A DNA stretch of 64,000 bases from Paractinoplanes pyxinae (GTDB lineage Bacteria > Actinomycetota > Actinomycetes > Mycobacteriales > Micromonosporaceae). Below are positions 1 through 7,426 of this stretch, one piece after another (the stretch's first letter is position 1; every line of letters begins with the position of its first letter). Location of the stretch: assembly GCF_026626335.1 (NCBI RefSeq), contig NZ_JAPNTZ010000019.1:124001-188000 (forward strand). Direction: 5' to 3'. A model generated the notes under the pieces. The model searched no databases and was not told the DNA's origin. It was given only the letters and a program-made list of their open reading frames with translations. The translations under genes and the position numbers were made by a program.

Positions 1-90
1 TCCGTGCGCATCCAGCGCGGCGAGATCACCTTCCGAGCCGACAACCGCGGCGCCGCCTACGCCGCAACGATCGCCGGAAGAACGCAATGA
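1..90 (+). CDS. C-terminal fragment of an unidentified protein
   Basis: The window opens inside a reading frame that stays open for 29 codons and stops with TGA at 88-90. The peptide ends in ITFRADNRGAAYAATIAG followed by RTQ, and its codons are GC-ending like the neighbouring real genes. That is why I take it as the tail of a genuine CDS rather than noise. Nothing in so short a piece identifies a family. The repeat-rich non-coding tract follows directly. Confidence 0.4.
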   Translation, partial: SVRIQRGEITFRADNRGAAYAATIAGRTQ

Positions 91-194
91 CCAACCAGCG
101 CGCACATCCACCGGCCTCCGTTCACGCAGCGCCGACCAAAACGCGCACCATCGAGCAACCGCGTCCACCACGCGGCTCAACCCGAGCGACCTCG

Positions 195-420
195 TCCAGG
201 GATGCGCAACAAACGAACACTTGCGCGCTCAGCATCGCTCGTGGCTCGGCCAAGCCGCCTGCAGCACGCAACCAGAAAAACGCACGACAAACGCGAAACT
301 GTGCACCCGCACCGCTCACTGACCGGTCAAGCCGCCGACAGCGCGCACCAGAGAAAACGTGCAACAACGCGCAACTGTGCACGACACATTGCTCGAAGGC
401 GGCCGTTGTTGGCGGAACGC
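195..420. repeat. Degenerate ~76-bp tandem repeat tract
   Basis: The stretch 91-498 carries no convincing gene: the open frames crossing it lack GC3 bias and a Shine-Dalgarno. It holds about three diverged copies of a ~76-bp unit, near 204, 280 and 356. The best conserved core is AACGCGAAACTGTGCAC at 290-306 against AACGCGCAACTGTGCAC at 366-382. The flanking GGTCAAGCCGCCGACAG (copy 2) matches GGCCAAGCCGCCTGCAG (copy 1). The plus strand is rich in A and C and poor in T. Function is unknown. Confidence 0.55.
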
Positions 421-498
421 CCCAACGACGTGCATGTGGCGCGCGGCCGGTGTGTGAGAGACGTGGTGGCGGCGTGGGCGGAGCTAGGAGGAGACACC

Positions 499-1086
499 GT
501 GACTGAGGTGCTGCATGTGTTGCGGTGCATGGGGTTTGCTGAGTTGAGTCGGGTGGCTGACGCGGCGGGGGTGGACGAGGCTGAGGTGGAGTCGGCTCTG
601 ATCGACCTGGCGGTCGACGGCTGGGTCACCCGCGAGATGGGGGCCTGGGGGCTGACCGCGGCGGGGCGGGCGGAAGACCTGCGGCGCACCGCGGCCGAGG
701 TTGAGGCGGCCGGGGCCAAAGGGGTGGTCGAATCGGCGTACGAGCGGTTTCTTGTGCTCAATCCGGAGCTGTTGGACCTTTGCTCGGCGTGGCAGCTGCG
801 CGCCGTCGAGGGGGTGGCCGTGCCGAACGATCATCGCGACATCGCTTACGACGAAAGGGTTTTGGAGCTTTTCGGGGATCTTGACGGGCGCGTCAACATA
901 GTGCTCGACGAGCTGGCCAAGGCGCTCCCCCGGTTCGGCCGGTATCAGGTTCGATTGCGGGGAGCGCTCGACCGGGCCAGAGGCGGCGCCCTCGAGGAGC
1001 TGGCCGACAGCCTCACCTCGTACCACGTGGTGTGGTTTCAGCTGCACGAGGATCTGCTGGTCACGCTGGGCCAGTCGCGCACATGA
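499..1086 (+). CDS. Small winged-helix-like protein coupled to a PPDK-like enzyme
   Basis: I place the start at GTG 499 because TAGGAGGAG lies at the right distance upstream and the more distal starts would run through the repeat tract. The 195-aa product begins with a helical segment (LRCMGFAELSRVADAAGV then DEAEVESALIDLAVDGWVTR) that reads like a winged-helix DNA-binding domain. An all-helical C-terminal half follows. It overlaps the next gene by ATGA, so the two are translationally coupled and probably act together. It may regulate or accessorise the PEP-utilising enzyme; that is inference from adjacency. I do not recognise a named family. Confidence 0.7.
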   Translation: MTEVLHVLRCMGFAELSRVADAAGVDEAEVESALIDLAVDGWVTREMGAWGLTAAGRAEDLRRTAAEVEAAGAKGVVESAYERFLVLNPELLDLCSAWQLRAVEGVAVPNDHRDIAYDERVLELFGDLDGRVNIVLDELAKALPRFGRYQVRLRGALDRARGGALEELADSLTSYHVVWFQLHEDLLVTLGQSRT

Positions 1087-2366
1087 TCTGGCGGCTCGAG
1101 GCGGCCGTCGACGCGCCGGCCGACGTCATCGGCGGGAAGGCGGCCGGCCTTGTCACGTTGATGCGGCTGGGATTGCCGGTTCCGGACGGCTTCGTCGTGA
1201 GTGTTGACGCATGCCGCGCGTTTCTGCGCGACGGAAACATGCCGGCGGGGCTGGAAGGCGCTCGGGCCGGCTTGCCAACGGAAGCCGTCTCGGTGCGATC
1301 CGGGGCCGCGGTATCGATGCCGGGCATGATGGCCACGCTCCTCGACGTTCGCGGGTCGGTGGCTCCCGCCGTACGGGAAATCTTCGGGTCTTGGAACACG
1401 GACCGCGCCCGCACTTACCGCACCCTGCACGGAATTCCGCACGATCTCGGCACCGCCGTCGTCGTTCAGGCCATGGTGTACGGCGATCGGGACGAGCACA
1501 GCGGAAGCGGTGTCGCCTTCAGCCGCGACCCCACCACTGGCGCCCCGGAACCGTACGGTGATGTGCTTTTCGGCCATCGCGGCGACGACGTCGTCTCGGG
1601 CCGCTCGGCGACCCTGCCGCTCACGGCGCTGGCCGATCAGGAACCGACCGTCTGGTCCGCACTGACTGATGCGCTTTCGTTGCTGGAGAAGCATTTCCGG
1701 GAAGCGTGCCACGTCGAGTTCACCGTGGAGTCCGGCCGTCTGTGGCTGCTGCAGGTGCGGCCGGGCGGGCTGACTGCGCGCGCCGCCGTCCGGGTGGCCG
1801 TCGACCTGGCCGACGACGGTCTGATCGACCGGCGCGAGGCCGTACGCCGCATCACCTCACAATGTCTGCGGGCCGCCGCCGTCCCGCGCATGCTCGGCGG
1901 GGAACGGCTGGCCCGCGGCCGCGGCGCCTCCCCCGGCGTGGCGACCGGCCGGGTGGCGCTCAGCGCGGACCGGGCTGTGCGCATGGCTTCGGACGGGCCC
2001 GTCATCCTCGTACGGCCGGAAACTTCGCCTTCGGATCTGCACGGGTTCGCCGCGGCGACCGGCATCGTGACGAACCGCGGCGGACTGGCCAGCCACGCCG
2101 CCGTCGTCGCACGCTCGATGGGCCGTCCCGCCGTCGTCGGCGCCGCCGATCTGCGGCCGGCCGAGGGCACGCTCATCACCATCGACGGCACCAGCGGCGA
2201 GGTCGCGCCGGGCAACCCGGGCCTGACCCCGGCCGTCGCCGACCCGCACCTGCACCGCCTGCTGTCGTGGGCCGACGACATCTCGGGCGACCGCTCACCG
2301 CGCCCGGGCGAGCAACGCCTGACGGCCGCCCGGGCCCAGCTCCAGCGGCAGGCGAACAACGACTGA
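1083..2366 (+). CDS. PPDK-like PEP-utilising protein, N-terminal and phosphohistidine domains only
   Basis: The 427-aa protein has the N-terminal ATP-binding region of pyruvate phosphate dikinase (GGKAAGL near residue 18 and VSVRSGAAVSMPGMMATLLD near 80-100). It ends in the swivelling phosphohistidine domain (GASPGVATGRV, then TNRGGLASHAAVVARSMG with the phosphorylated His). The C-terminal PEP/pyruvate TIM barrel of full-length PPDK (about 870 aa) is absent, and the frame closes normally, so this is a short family form rather than a truncation. It presumably makes a phosphohistidine intermediate, but the final acceptor cannot be read here. It is coupled by ATGA to the upstream wHTH-like gene. 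The last codons lie inside a 44-bp repeat. Confidence 0.85.
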   Translation: MIWRLEAAVDAPADVIGGKAAGLVTLMRLGLPVPDGFVVSVDACRAFLRDGNMPAGLEGARAGLPTEAVSVRSGAAVSMPGMMATLLDVRGSVAPAVREIFGSWNTDRARTYRTLHGIPHDLGTAVVVQAMVYGDRDEHSGSGVAFSRDPTTGAPEPYGDVLFGHRGDDVVSGRSATLPLTALADQEPTVWSALTDALSLLEKHFREACHVEFTVESGRLWLLQVRPGGLTARAAVRVAVDLADDGLIDRREAVRRITSQCLRAAAVPRMLGGERLARGRGASPGVATGRVALSADRAVRMASDGPVILVRPETSPSDLHGFAAATGIVTNRGGLASHAAVVARSMGRPAVVGAADLRPAEGTLITIDGTSGEVAPGNPGLTPAVADPHLHRLLSWADDISGDRSPRPGEQRLTAARAQLQRQANND

Positions 2367-2430
2367 CAGCCGCCCGGGTCAAGCTCCAACGGAGGACGAG
2401 CAACAGCTGACAGCCGCCCGAGCCAACCTC
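2309..2430 (+). repeat. 44-bp tandem repeat spanning the PPDK-like stop codon
   Basis: The segment starting CTGACGGCCGCCCGGG at 2319 recurs at 2363 and 2407 as CTGACAGCCGCCC(G/A), an exact 44-bp period with about 2.6 diverged copies. The stop codon lies at the first junction. Because 44 is not a multiple of three, the second copy encodes almost the same peptide (EQQLTAARVKLQRR against EQRLTAARAQLQRQ) in another frame. It looks like an old slippage or duplication of the gene's 3' end. Confidence 0.75.
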
Positions 2431-2786
2431 TAGCGACGAGCCAGCCGGCGCACTCCGGGCGCGCTCGTCTGGTACGGCAGGTTGTAGTGCGCGAAAACCT
2501 TGGGCTCCTCGGCGGCCTCGAGCTCGCCGTCGAGGTCGATCGTCGGCGCGTCGCCCACCGTCTTCTTGTCGTAGCGCACCCGCACCGCGCTCGGCAGCAC
2601 GGTCGCGCCGTCCAGGGGGACGAAGGCCAGCTTGTGCCGGCCGATGATGCCGATCTTGACGGTGGCGAAGGCCGGCTGGTCGGTGGCGGTGTCGACGTAG
2701 ACCGCCTCCAGGTCGCCGATCTTGGAGCCGTCCGGGTCGAGGACCTTCTCACCGCGCCAGTCGCGCAGGTTCTCAGCGGGGAACAT
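2430..2786 (-). CDS. PRC-barrel domain protein
   Basis: The 118-aa protein is almost entirely one PRC-barrel domain. It opens LRDWRGEKVLDPDGSKIG, continues DLEAVYVDTATDQPAFATV, and carries a PLDGATVLPSAVRV strand. Families with this fold include RimM-like and stress-associated actinobacterial proteins, where it mediates binding rather than catalysis. It has no signal peptide or membrane segment. It lies 39 bp downstream of the sensor kinase gene on the same strand and may be co-transcribed with it. The specific role is unknown. Confidence 0.8.
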   Translation of the reverse strand: MFPAENLRDWRGEKVLDPDGSKIGDLEAVYVDTATDQPAFATVKIGIIGRHKLAFVPLDGATVLPSAVRVRYDKKTVGDAPTIDLDGELEAAEEPKVFAHYNLPYQTSAPGVRRLARR

Positions 2787-2825
2787 GCACGTGAGGTGCC
2801 CTGGGACGGGTGGGTCGAAACGGCC

Positions 2826-3971
2826 TCAGCCGAAGACGACCCGCGCCGCCAGGCCGCCGCCGGCCGGGCTGGTGAAGGACAGGTCGGCGCCCTGGGCCCG
2901 GATGATCCGCTGCGTCACGGCCAGCCCCAGGCCCATGCCGGGCGTCTCCCTGTGCTGGGCCTCGGCGCCGCGGAAGAACGGCGTGCCGAGCATGTTCAGC
3001 TCGTCGGCGCACAGGCCCGGGCCGTGGTCGCGGATCTCCAGGGTCGGGCGCACGCCGTCGACGACCGACACGGTCACCGGCTGGTCCGCGCCGCTGAAGC
3101 CCAGGGCGTTACTCAGCAGGTGCCCGATCGCCACCTCGAGCAGGGCGGGGTCGGCCAGCACGGGCACGGGTCCGGCCGGCCGGCGCACCTCGATCCGGGA
3201 GCCCAGCTTCGCCGCCAGAGCCGACGTCAGACAGGCCAGATCGACCGTGCGGCGGTCCCCCACCGGCTCGTTGCGGTGCTGGTGGGCAGCGCGCAGCAGG
3301 GTGTCCACGGTGCGGCACAGGCGGCCGGCGTTGCGGCTGATGGCTTCCAACTGCCGCGCGTACGCCGGTGGCAGCGCCCCGGGAATGCCGGTGAGCAGCT
3401 CGACGTACCCCTGAATCGCGGTCAGCGGCGTCCGGAACTCGTGCGACACCGTGGCCAGCAGGTCGTCGCGGGCCGCCAGCTCGTACGGGGAACGGTTCTC
3501 GAGCAGGTGCCGTAGCCCGGTCTCGGAGTCGACGCGGCGGGCCAGGCGCTCGAGGTAGCGGCGGGTGGTGTCGGCGTCGATGCTGCGCTGCCCGTTGTCG
3601 AAGACGCAGAGCGCGCCCACGATGTGCCCGTCGTGGCGCAGCGGGGCGGCCGCGATGAAGTTGACGTGCGCGGCCCCGGCCACCAGCGGGTGGTCGGCCA
3701 GGCGGGGGTCGTGCGGGGCGTCGTCGACGACCATGGCGTCGTTGCGGCCGGCCACGATGTCGCACAGCGAGCGCGACTTGGGCACGTCGACCGCCATCGG
3801 CATGCCGAGTGTCGCCGCGAAGTGCGCGTGCGCCTCGTCGGCTACTTTGAGCGCGACCATGGGCGCCTGGCACACGTCGGCCACCAGCTCCAGCACCTCG
3901 GGCACGTCGGCGACCGCCGCCCGGTAGCTTCCGGCCGCGAGGTGGCGCGGCTCGATGCTCAACGACTCCAT
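2826..3971 (-). CDS. Cytosolic GAF-domain sensor histidine kinase
   Basis: The 381-aa protein has an N-terminal GAF domain (about residues 20-150, with RSLCDIVAGR, AAPLRHDGHIVGALCVFD). The H-box ATVSHEFRTPLTAIQGY follows, with phosphoacceptor His177, then a catalytic HATPase_c domain with N-box LLSNAL, G1 DHGPGL and G2 GMGLGLAV. There is no transmembrane helix, so the GAF domain must sense a cytosolic ligand or redox state. No response regulator gene is adjacent, making it an orphan kinase. The PRC-barrel gene follows and a GntR gene lies upstream on the same strand. Confidence 0.9.
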   Translation of the reverse strand: MESLSIEPRHLAAGSYRAAVADVPEVLELVADVCQAPMVALKVADEAHAHFAATLGMPMAVDVPKSRSLCDIVAGRNDAMVVDDAPHDPRLADHPLVAGAAHVNFIAAAPLRHDGHIVGALCVFDNGQRSIDADTTRRYLERLARRVDSETGLRHLLENRSPYELAARDDLLATVSHEFRTPLTAIQGYVELLTGIPGALPPAYARQLEAISRNAGRLCRTVDTLLRAAHQHRNEPVGDRRTVDLACLTSALAAKLGSRIEVRRPAGPVPVLADPALLEVAIGHLLSNALGFSGADQPVTVSVVDGVRPTLEIRDHGPGLCADELNMLGTPFFRGAEAQHRETPGMGLGLAVTQRIIRAQGADLSFTSPAGGGLAARVVFG

Positions 3972-4066
3972 CTCTCCCCCTCACTGGACGCCGGATGATC
4001 CGGACAGGGGAATTCATCGGCATCCCGGCGCGGGGGTTGCGCGGGCGACCTGGTGCAGTGCGGGAG

Positions 4067-4687
4067 TTAACGCAGTACCGCCACGGTGTGCAGCACATGG
4101 CGGCGCAGCAGCCCGGCCGCGCGGTCGGCGTCGCGGGCCAGGGCGGCCTCCTCGATCGCGCGATGCTCGGCCGCGGCGTCGCGGGTCGGGTCGGCCTGGT
4201 ACGACCATCGGCGGGCCAGTTCGCCGGCCGTCCAGAGGCGGTCGAACGTTTCCAGTACGACGTCGTTGCCGCAGCCCTGAAGCAGGGCCCGGTGGAAGAG
4301 GCGGTGCGCCTCGGCCCAGGCGCCACCGGCCGAGAACGGGGTGCCGGCCAGGCGGTGGTAGGCGGCGCGGACGGCGGCCTCCCACTCCAGGTCCCCGCGT
4401 TCCACGGCCAGGCTCAGGGCGGCCGGTTCGAGCAGCGAGCGGGCCTCGGCGATCTGCTGCCAGCGCTCGGCGCCGGTGGCCGGCACGGCGAAGCCCCGAT
4501 TGGGCCGGCGGTCGGCCAGCCCCTCGCCGACCAGGCGCAGCAGCACCTCGCGGGCCACGGCCAGGCTCACGCCGTGACGGGTGGCCAGCTCTTGCGGCTT
4601 CAGCGCCTGACGCGGCTCGAACTCGCCGTCGAGGACGGCGGCCCGGAGCGAGGCGTACATCTTCTCGGACGCTGTCATGGCGATCAC
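4067..4687 (-). CDS. GntR-family (FCD-type) transcriptional regulator
   Basis: The product (206 aa from ATG 4687, or 203 from the nearer ATG at 4678) has a GntR winged helix at residues 5-70 (YASLRAAVLDGEFEPRQAL, HGVSLAVAREVLLRLVGEG). A helical FCD ligand-binding domain follows. These proteins are usually dimeric repressors of catabolic or transport genes, relieved by a small organic acid. The 12-bp palindrome ATAATCGATTAT sits 11 bp upstream of its start, in the divergent interval shared with the PEBP gene. It is the obvious candidate operator, implying autoregulation and control of the neighbour. Confidence 0.88.
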   Translation of the reverse strand: MIAMTASEKMYASLRAAVLDGEFEPRQALKPQELATRHGVSLAVAREVLLRLVGEGLADRRPNRGFAVPATGAERWQQIAEARSLLEPAALSLAVERGDLEWEAAVRAAYHRLAGTPFSAGGAWAEAHRLFHRALLQGCGNDVVLETFDRLWTAGELARRWSYQADPTRDAAAEHRAIEEAALARDADRAAGLLRRHVLHTVAVLR

Positions 4688-4697
4688 CCTACCGAAA

Positions 4698-4709
4698 ATA
4701 ATCGATTAT
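4698..4709. promoter_or_regulatory. Palindromic operator ATAATCGATTAT
   Basis: This perfect 12-bp palindrome is strikingly AT-rich for the region. It lies between the divergently transcribed GntR regulator (start 4687) and the PEBP gene (start 4774). It fits a dimeric GntR protein site; binding is inferred, not shown. Confidence 0.6.
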
Positions 4710-4773
4710 CTGTAGGTTAGTCGATCGTGGGGCATGACCTCAGCAAGGATCTGATCTCAGCAAGGAGACGACC

Positions 4774-5310
4774 ATGAACGATCCGTTCGCCCGGCTGCCC
4801 GAGGTGCCGAGCTTCACCGTCACCAGCGACACCGTGAAGGACGGCGAGGTGTTCGGCGCCGCGCAGATGTCCGGCCTGTTCGGCGTCCCCGGCGGGCAGG
4901 ACGCCTCGCCCCAGCTGAGCTGGAGCGGCGCCCCCGAGGGCACGAAGAGCTACGCCGTGACGGTGTACGACCCGGACGCCCCGACCGGTTCCGGCTTCTG
5001 GCACTGGGCCGTGGCCGACATCCCGGCCTCGGTGACGTCCCTGCCCGAGGGTGCGGGCGACGACACCGGCTCCGGCCTGCCCGAGGGCGCGTTCCAGCTG
5101 CCCACCGACGGCGGCGCGGCCCGCTTCGTCGGCGCCGCCCCGCCGGCCGGCCACGGCGCGCACCGCTACTTCATCACCGTGCACGCGCTCGACGTCGAGA
5201 AGATCGGCGTGCCGGCCACGGCCACGCCGGCCTTCCTCGGCTTCAACTTCCTCGGCCACATCCTGGGCCGCGCCACCATCGTCGCCACCGCCGAGACCCC
5301 GGCCGCCTGA
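4774..5310 (+). CDS. YbhB/YbcL family (PEBP, Raf-kinase-inhibitor-like) protein
   Basis: The start ATG 4774 follows AGCAAGGAGACG, a good Shine-Dalgarno. The 178-aa protein shows the bacterial PEBP signature: FTVTSDTVKDGEVF, DASPQLSWSGAPEGTKSYAV, YDPDAPTGSGFWHWAVADIP, and GAHRYFITVHALDVEKIGVP. The fold is a ligand-binding pocket, and the physiological ligand in bacteria is not known. No signal peptide is evident. It is divergent from the GntR gene and probably under its control through the palindrome in between. Confidence 0.92.
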   Translation: MNDPFARLPEVPSFTVTSDTVKDGEVFGAAQMSGLFGVPGGQDASPQLSWSGAPEGTKSYAVTVYDPDAPTGSGFWHWAVADIPASVTSLPEGAGDDTGSGLPEGAFQLPTDGGAARFVGAAPPAGHGAHRYFITVHALDVEKIGVPATATPAFLGFNFLGHILGRATIVATAETPAA

Positions 5311-5318
5311 CGGGATGC

Positions 5319-5359
5319 CTCGCCGTGCCCGCAAGTGGGTAAGTTGCGGGCATGGCGAG
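5319..5359 (+). promoter_or_regulatory. Stem-loop masking the start codon of the following gene
   Basis: CTCGCCGTGCCCGCAA (5319-5334) pairs with TTGCGGGCATGGCGAG (5344-5359), 16 bp with one mismatch and a 9-nt loop. The ATG of the next gene (5352-5354) sits inside the right arm and no clear Shine-Dalgarno is exposed. It could be the terminator of the PEBP gene, a structure restricting translation, or both. Confidence 0.55.
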
Positions 5360-5711
5360 GTACGAGGTCAACGACAAAGCGGTCGAGCAGGCGTCCCGTC
5401 TCATCGCGTCCCGTCAGTACGTGCTGGACAGCGACTGGGGCCAGGTGCAGCCCCGCGCCGACGACGAGAACACCTATCTCGGCAAGCACTCCTGGGACGA
5501 CTACGCCGCCTGGCACCTGGGCCTGACCGACGGCGCCACCGACGAGACCAAGGCCCGCTACGCCTTCGTCTACGGCGACCTGCGCCGTGTGCACCGCAGC
5601 GCCCTGATCGCCTGCGTCTACCGCGCCTCCGAGTGGCGTCACAAGGGCATCGAGCTGGCCGCCCACAACCTCCTGCAAGAGCTGGACGCCGCGGCCGGCA
5701 TCACTTCGTGA
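5352..5711 (+). CDS. Conserved actinobacterial hypothetical protein
   Basis: The 119-aa cytosolic protein opens MARYEVNDKAVEQASRLIA and includes SWDDYAAWHLGLTDGATDET and RRVHRSALIACVYRASEWRH. From memory, near-identical motifs occur in many actinobacterial proteins of this length without assigned function. It is mixed alpha with several conserved Trp, His and Tyr residues and no membrane segment. Its ATG lies within a hairpin, and its 3' end overlaps the convergent flavoprotein gene by 11 bp. Confidence 0.85.
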   Translation: MARYEVNDKAVEQASRLIASRQYVLDSDWGQVQPRADDENTYLGKHSWDDYAAWHLGLTDGATDETKARYAFVYGDLRRVHRSALIACVYRASEWRHKGIELAAHNLLQELDAAAGITS

Positions 5712-7020
5712 GGGCCTTCAAAGCCGCCACGTAGATCTCGGAGAACGTGGGGAACGGCTGGATCGTGTCGCGCAGGACGTCGAGCGGGATGCGCGCCCGG
5801 ATCGCCAGGGTGGCCTGCTGCAGCCATTCGCCGGCTTCGGGGCCCAACGCGTACGCACCAACGAGCACTTCGCCGTCGCTGAGCAGCGTCAGGAAGCCGG
5901 GCGATTCCGCGTACGCCCGTGAGTACGTCTCCATCTTGGCCACCTCGGTGATCGGCACCGTGGCGCTGAACGGGGCCTCCGTCGCGCCCACGGCCGCCGC
6001 CTGCGGATCGGTGAAGACGGCCCGCGGCACCGCCCGGTAGTCGGCCTTCCGCGGCCGCCCGAGCAGGTTGTCGGCCACCACCTCGCCCTGGTACTTGCCG
6101 ACGTGGGTGAGCATGTGCAGGCCGGTGATGTCGCCGACCGCCCACAGCCGCTCGGCCACGCGCAGCCGGCTGTCGGTGGGAACACCGCTGTCGACGGCCG
6201 AAACCCCGACCGTTTCGAGCCCGATGTCGTGCACGCGCGGCCGCCGCCCGGTGGCCACGAGCAGCCGGTCGCCGCGCAGCTCCCGCCCGTCGTCCAGGGT
6301 CAGCACGTAGTCGTCGCCGTCCCGCCGGGCGCTGACGGCGGCCGGCCCCAGCACCAGTTCCACGCCGTCGCGGCGCAACATCTCACCGAGCGCTTCGCCC
6401 AGCGGCGCCGGCTCACGCGGCAGGACGCGGTCGCCGTGTGCGGTCAGCACGACTTCGCCACCCAACCGCCGTACGGCCTGGGCCATCTCGACCCCCACCG
6501 GGCCGGCGCCGAGCACGATCAGCCGCCGCGGCACCTCGCGCATGCCGGTCACCTCGCGGTTGGTCCAGACGCCGTCGAGCTCGCGCAGCCCGGCGATCGG
6601 CGGAATGATCGGCGCCGCCCCGTTGGCCAGCACGACGTTGTCCGCCGTGTATCGGGTCCCGTTCACTTCCACGGTCCCCACCCCGGCCAGCCGGCCGGCG
6701 CCCCGCAGCAGGTCGATCCCGTTGTCCGCCAGCCACTTCTGCTGTCCCGCGTCCGAATAGTTGGACACCATGAAGTCGCGCCACTCCAGCGCCCGCCGCA
6801 CGTCCACCTCGGCCGTCGACTCCGCCTCGCGGGCCGCGTGCACCGCCTCTCCCGGCCGCAGCAGCGTCTTCGACGGGATGCACGCGAAGTAGGAACACTC
6901 CCCGCCCACGAGTTCCCGCTCGACGATCGCCACGCGCAGGCCGCCGTCGGCCAGGTACCCGGCGCAGTGCTCGCCGGGCGACCCGCCCCCGACGACTATC
7001 ACGTCGTAGTCGTTGCTCAT
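5701..7020 (-). CDS. FAD/NAD(P) disulfide oxidoreductase, Lpd/MerA-like but not Lpd
   Basis: The 439-aa protein is a class I pyridine nucleotide-disulfide oxidoreductase. It has a GxGxxG FAD motif (VIVVGGGSPGEHCAG), the redox-active Cys pair C42/C47 in GGECSYFACIPSK, a second dinucleotide motif (IVLGAGPVGVEMAQ), and a dimerisation domain. In dihydrolipoamide dehydrogenase the C-terminal HPTxxE His is the catalytic base; here the equivalent reads PFPTFSE, so His is Phe. That argues against true Lpd activity and for a reductase of another disulfide or electrophile. AGGAGG precedes the ATG at 7020. It is divergent from the SRPBCC gene. Confidence 0.92.
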   Translation of the reverse strand: MSNDYDVIVVGGGSPGEHCAGYLADGGLRVAIVERELVGGECSYFACIPSKTLLRPGEAVHAAREAESTAEVDVRRALEWRDFMVSNYSDAGQQKWLADNGIDLLRGAGRLAGVGTVEVNGTRYTADNVVLANGAAPIIPPIAGLRELDGVWTNREVTGMREVPRRLIVLGAGPVGVEMAQAVRRLGGEVVLTAHGDRVLPREPAPLGEALGEMLRRDGVELVLGPAAVSARRDGDDYVLTLDDGRELRGDRLLVATGRRPRVHDIGLETVGVSAVDSGVPTDSRLRVAERLWAVGDITGLHMLTHVGKYQGEVVADNLLGRPRKADYRAVPRAVFTDPQAAAVGATEAPFSATVPITEVAKMETYSRAYAESPGFLTLLSDGEVLVGAYALGPEAGEWLQQATLAIRARIPLDVLRDTIQPFPTFSEIYVAALKALTK

Positions 7021-7039
7021 CAGTAACCTCCTGGTGGTG

Positions 7040-7426
7040 ATGACATTGCGCCGCGCGCTGGAAGTCTCGGGTCCGCGGGACGCGGACGACGTCTGGGACC
7101 GGTACGCCCGGCCCCAGCGGTGGCCGGAGTGGTCGCCGCAGATCCGCGCGGTCGACTACTCGTGGCCGACGCTGCGGCCCGGCACGCCGGGCACGGTGCG
7201 CGGACCGTTCGGCCTTCCGGTTCGCTTCCGCGTGTTGCGGGTGACGCCGCCGCGGGCTTGGTCGTGGGTGGTGTCCGCGGCCGGCGTCCGGTTGACGCTG
7301 TGGCACACCGTCGAGGCGACCCCGGGCGGAAGCCGCACGGTGCTGGCGATCGAAGGCTTCGCACCGGCGGTGCTCCTGTATCTGCCGCTGGCCCGGCTGG
7401 CCCTGCGACGGCTGGTCAGCGTGTGA
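7040..7426 (+). CDS. SRPBCC (START-like) family protein
   Basis: From ATG 7040 (GGTGGTG just upstream) the product is 128 aa. An earlier in-frame start at 7013 would overlap the divergent gene. The sequence fits the SRPBCC ligand-binding barrel: DADDVWDRYARPQRWPEWSP, GTPGTVRGPFGLPVRFRVLR, and an amphipathic C-terminal helix (LLYLPLARLALRRL). Such proteins bind hydrophobic ligands or act as cyclases. Here the role is unknown. The stop overlaps the convergent SDR gene by 11 bp. Confidence 0.8.
   Translation: MTLRRALEVSGPRDADDVWDRYARPQRWPEWSPQIRAVDYSWPTLRPGTPGTVRGPFGLPVRFRVLRVTPPRAWSWVVSAAGVRLTLWHTVEATPGGSRTVLAIEGFAPAVLLYLPLARLALRRLVSV

Noticed and set aside
87..506. Open frames on both strands through the first 500 bases
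   Set aside because: No ribosome binding site, poor GC3 periodicity and repeat-derived peptides. The region is better explained as a non-coding repeat tract.
6990..7039. Upstream start (7013) for the SRPBCC gene
   Set aside because: It would overlap the divergent flavoprotein start and add residues (MLISNLLVV) that do not fit the family; ATG 7040 has a GGTGG just upstream.
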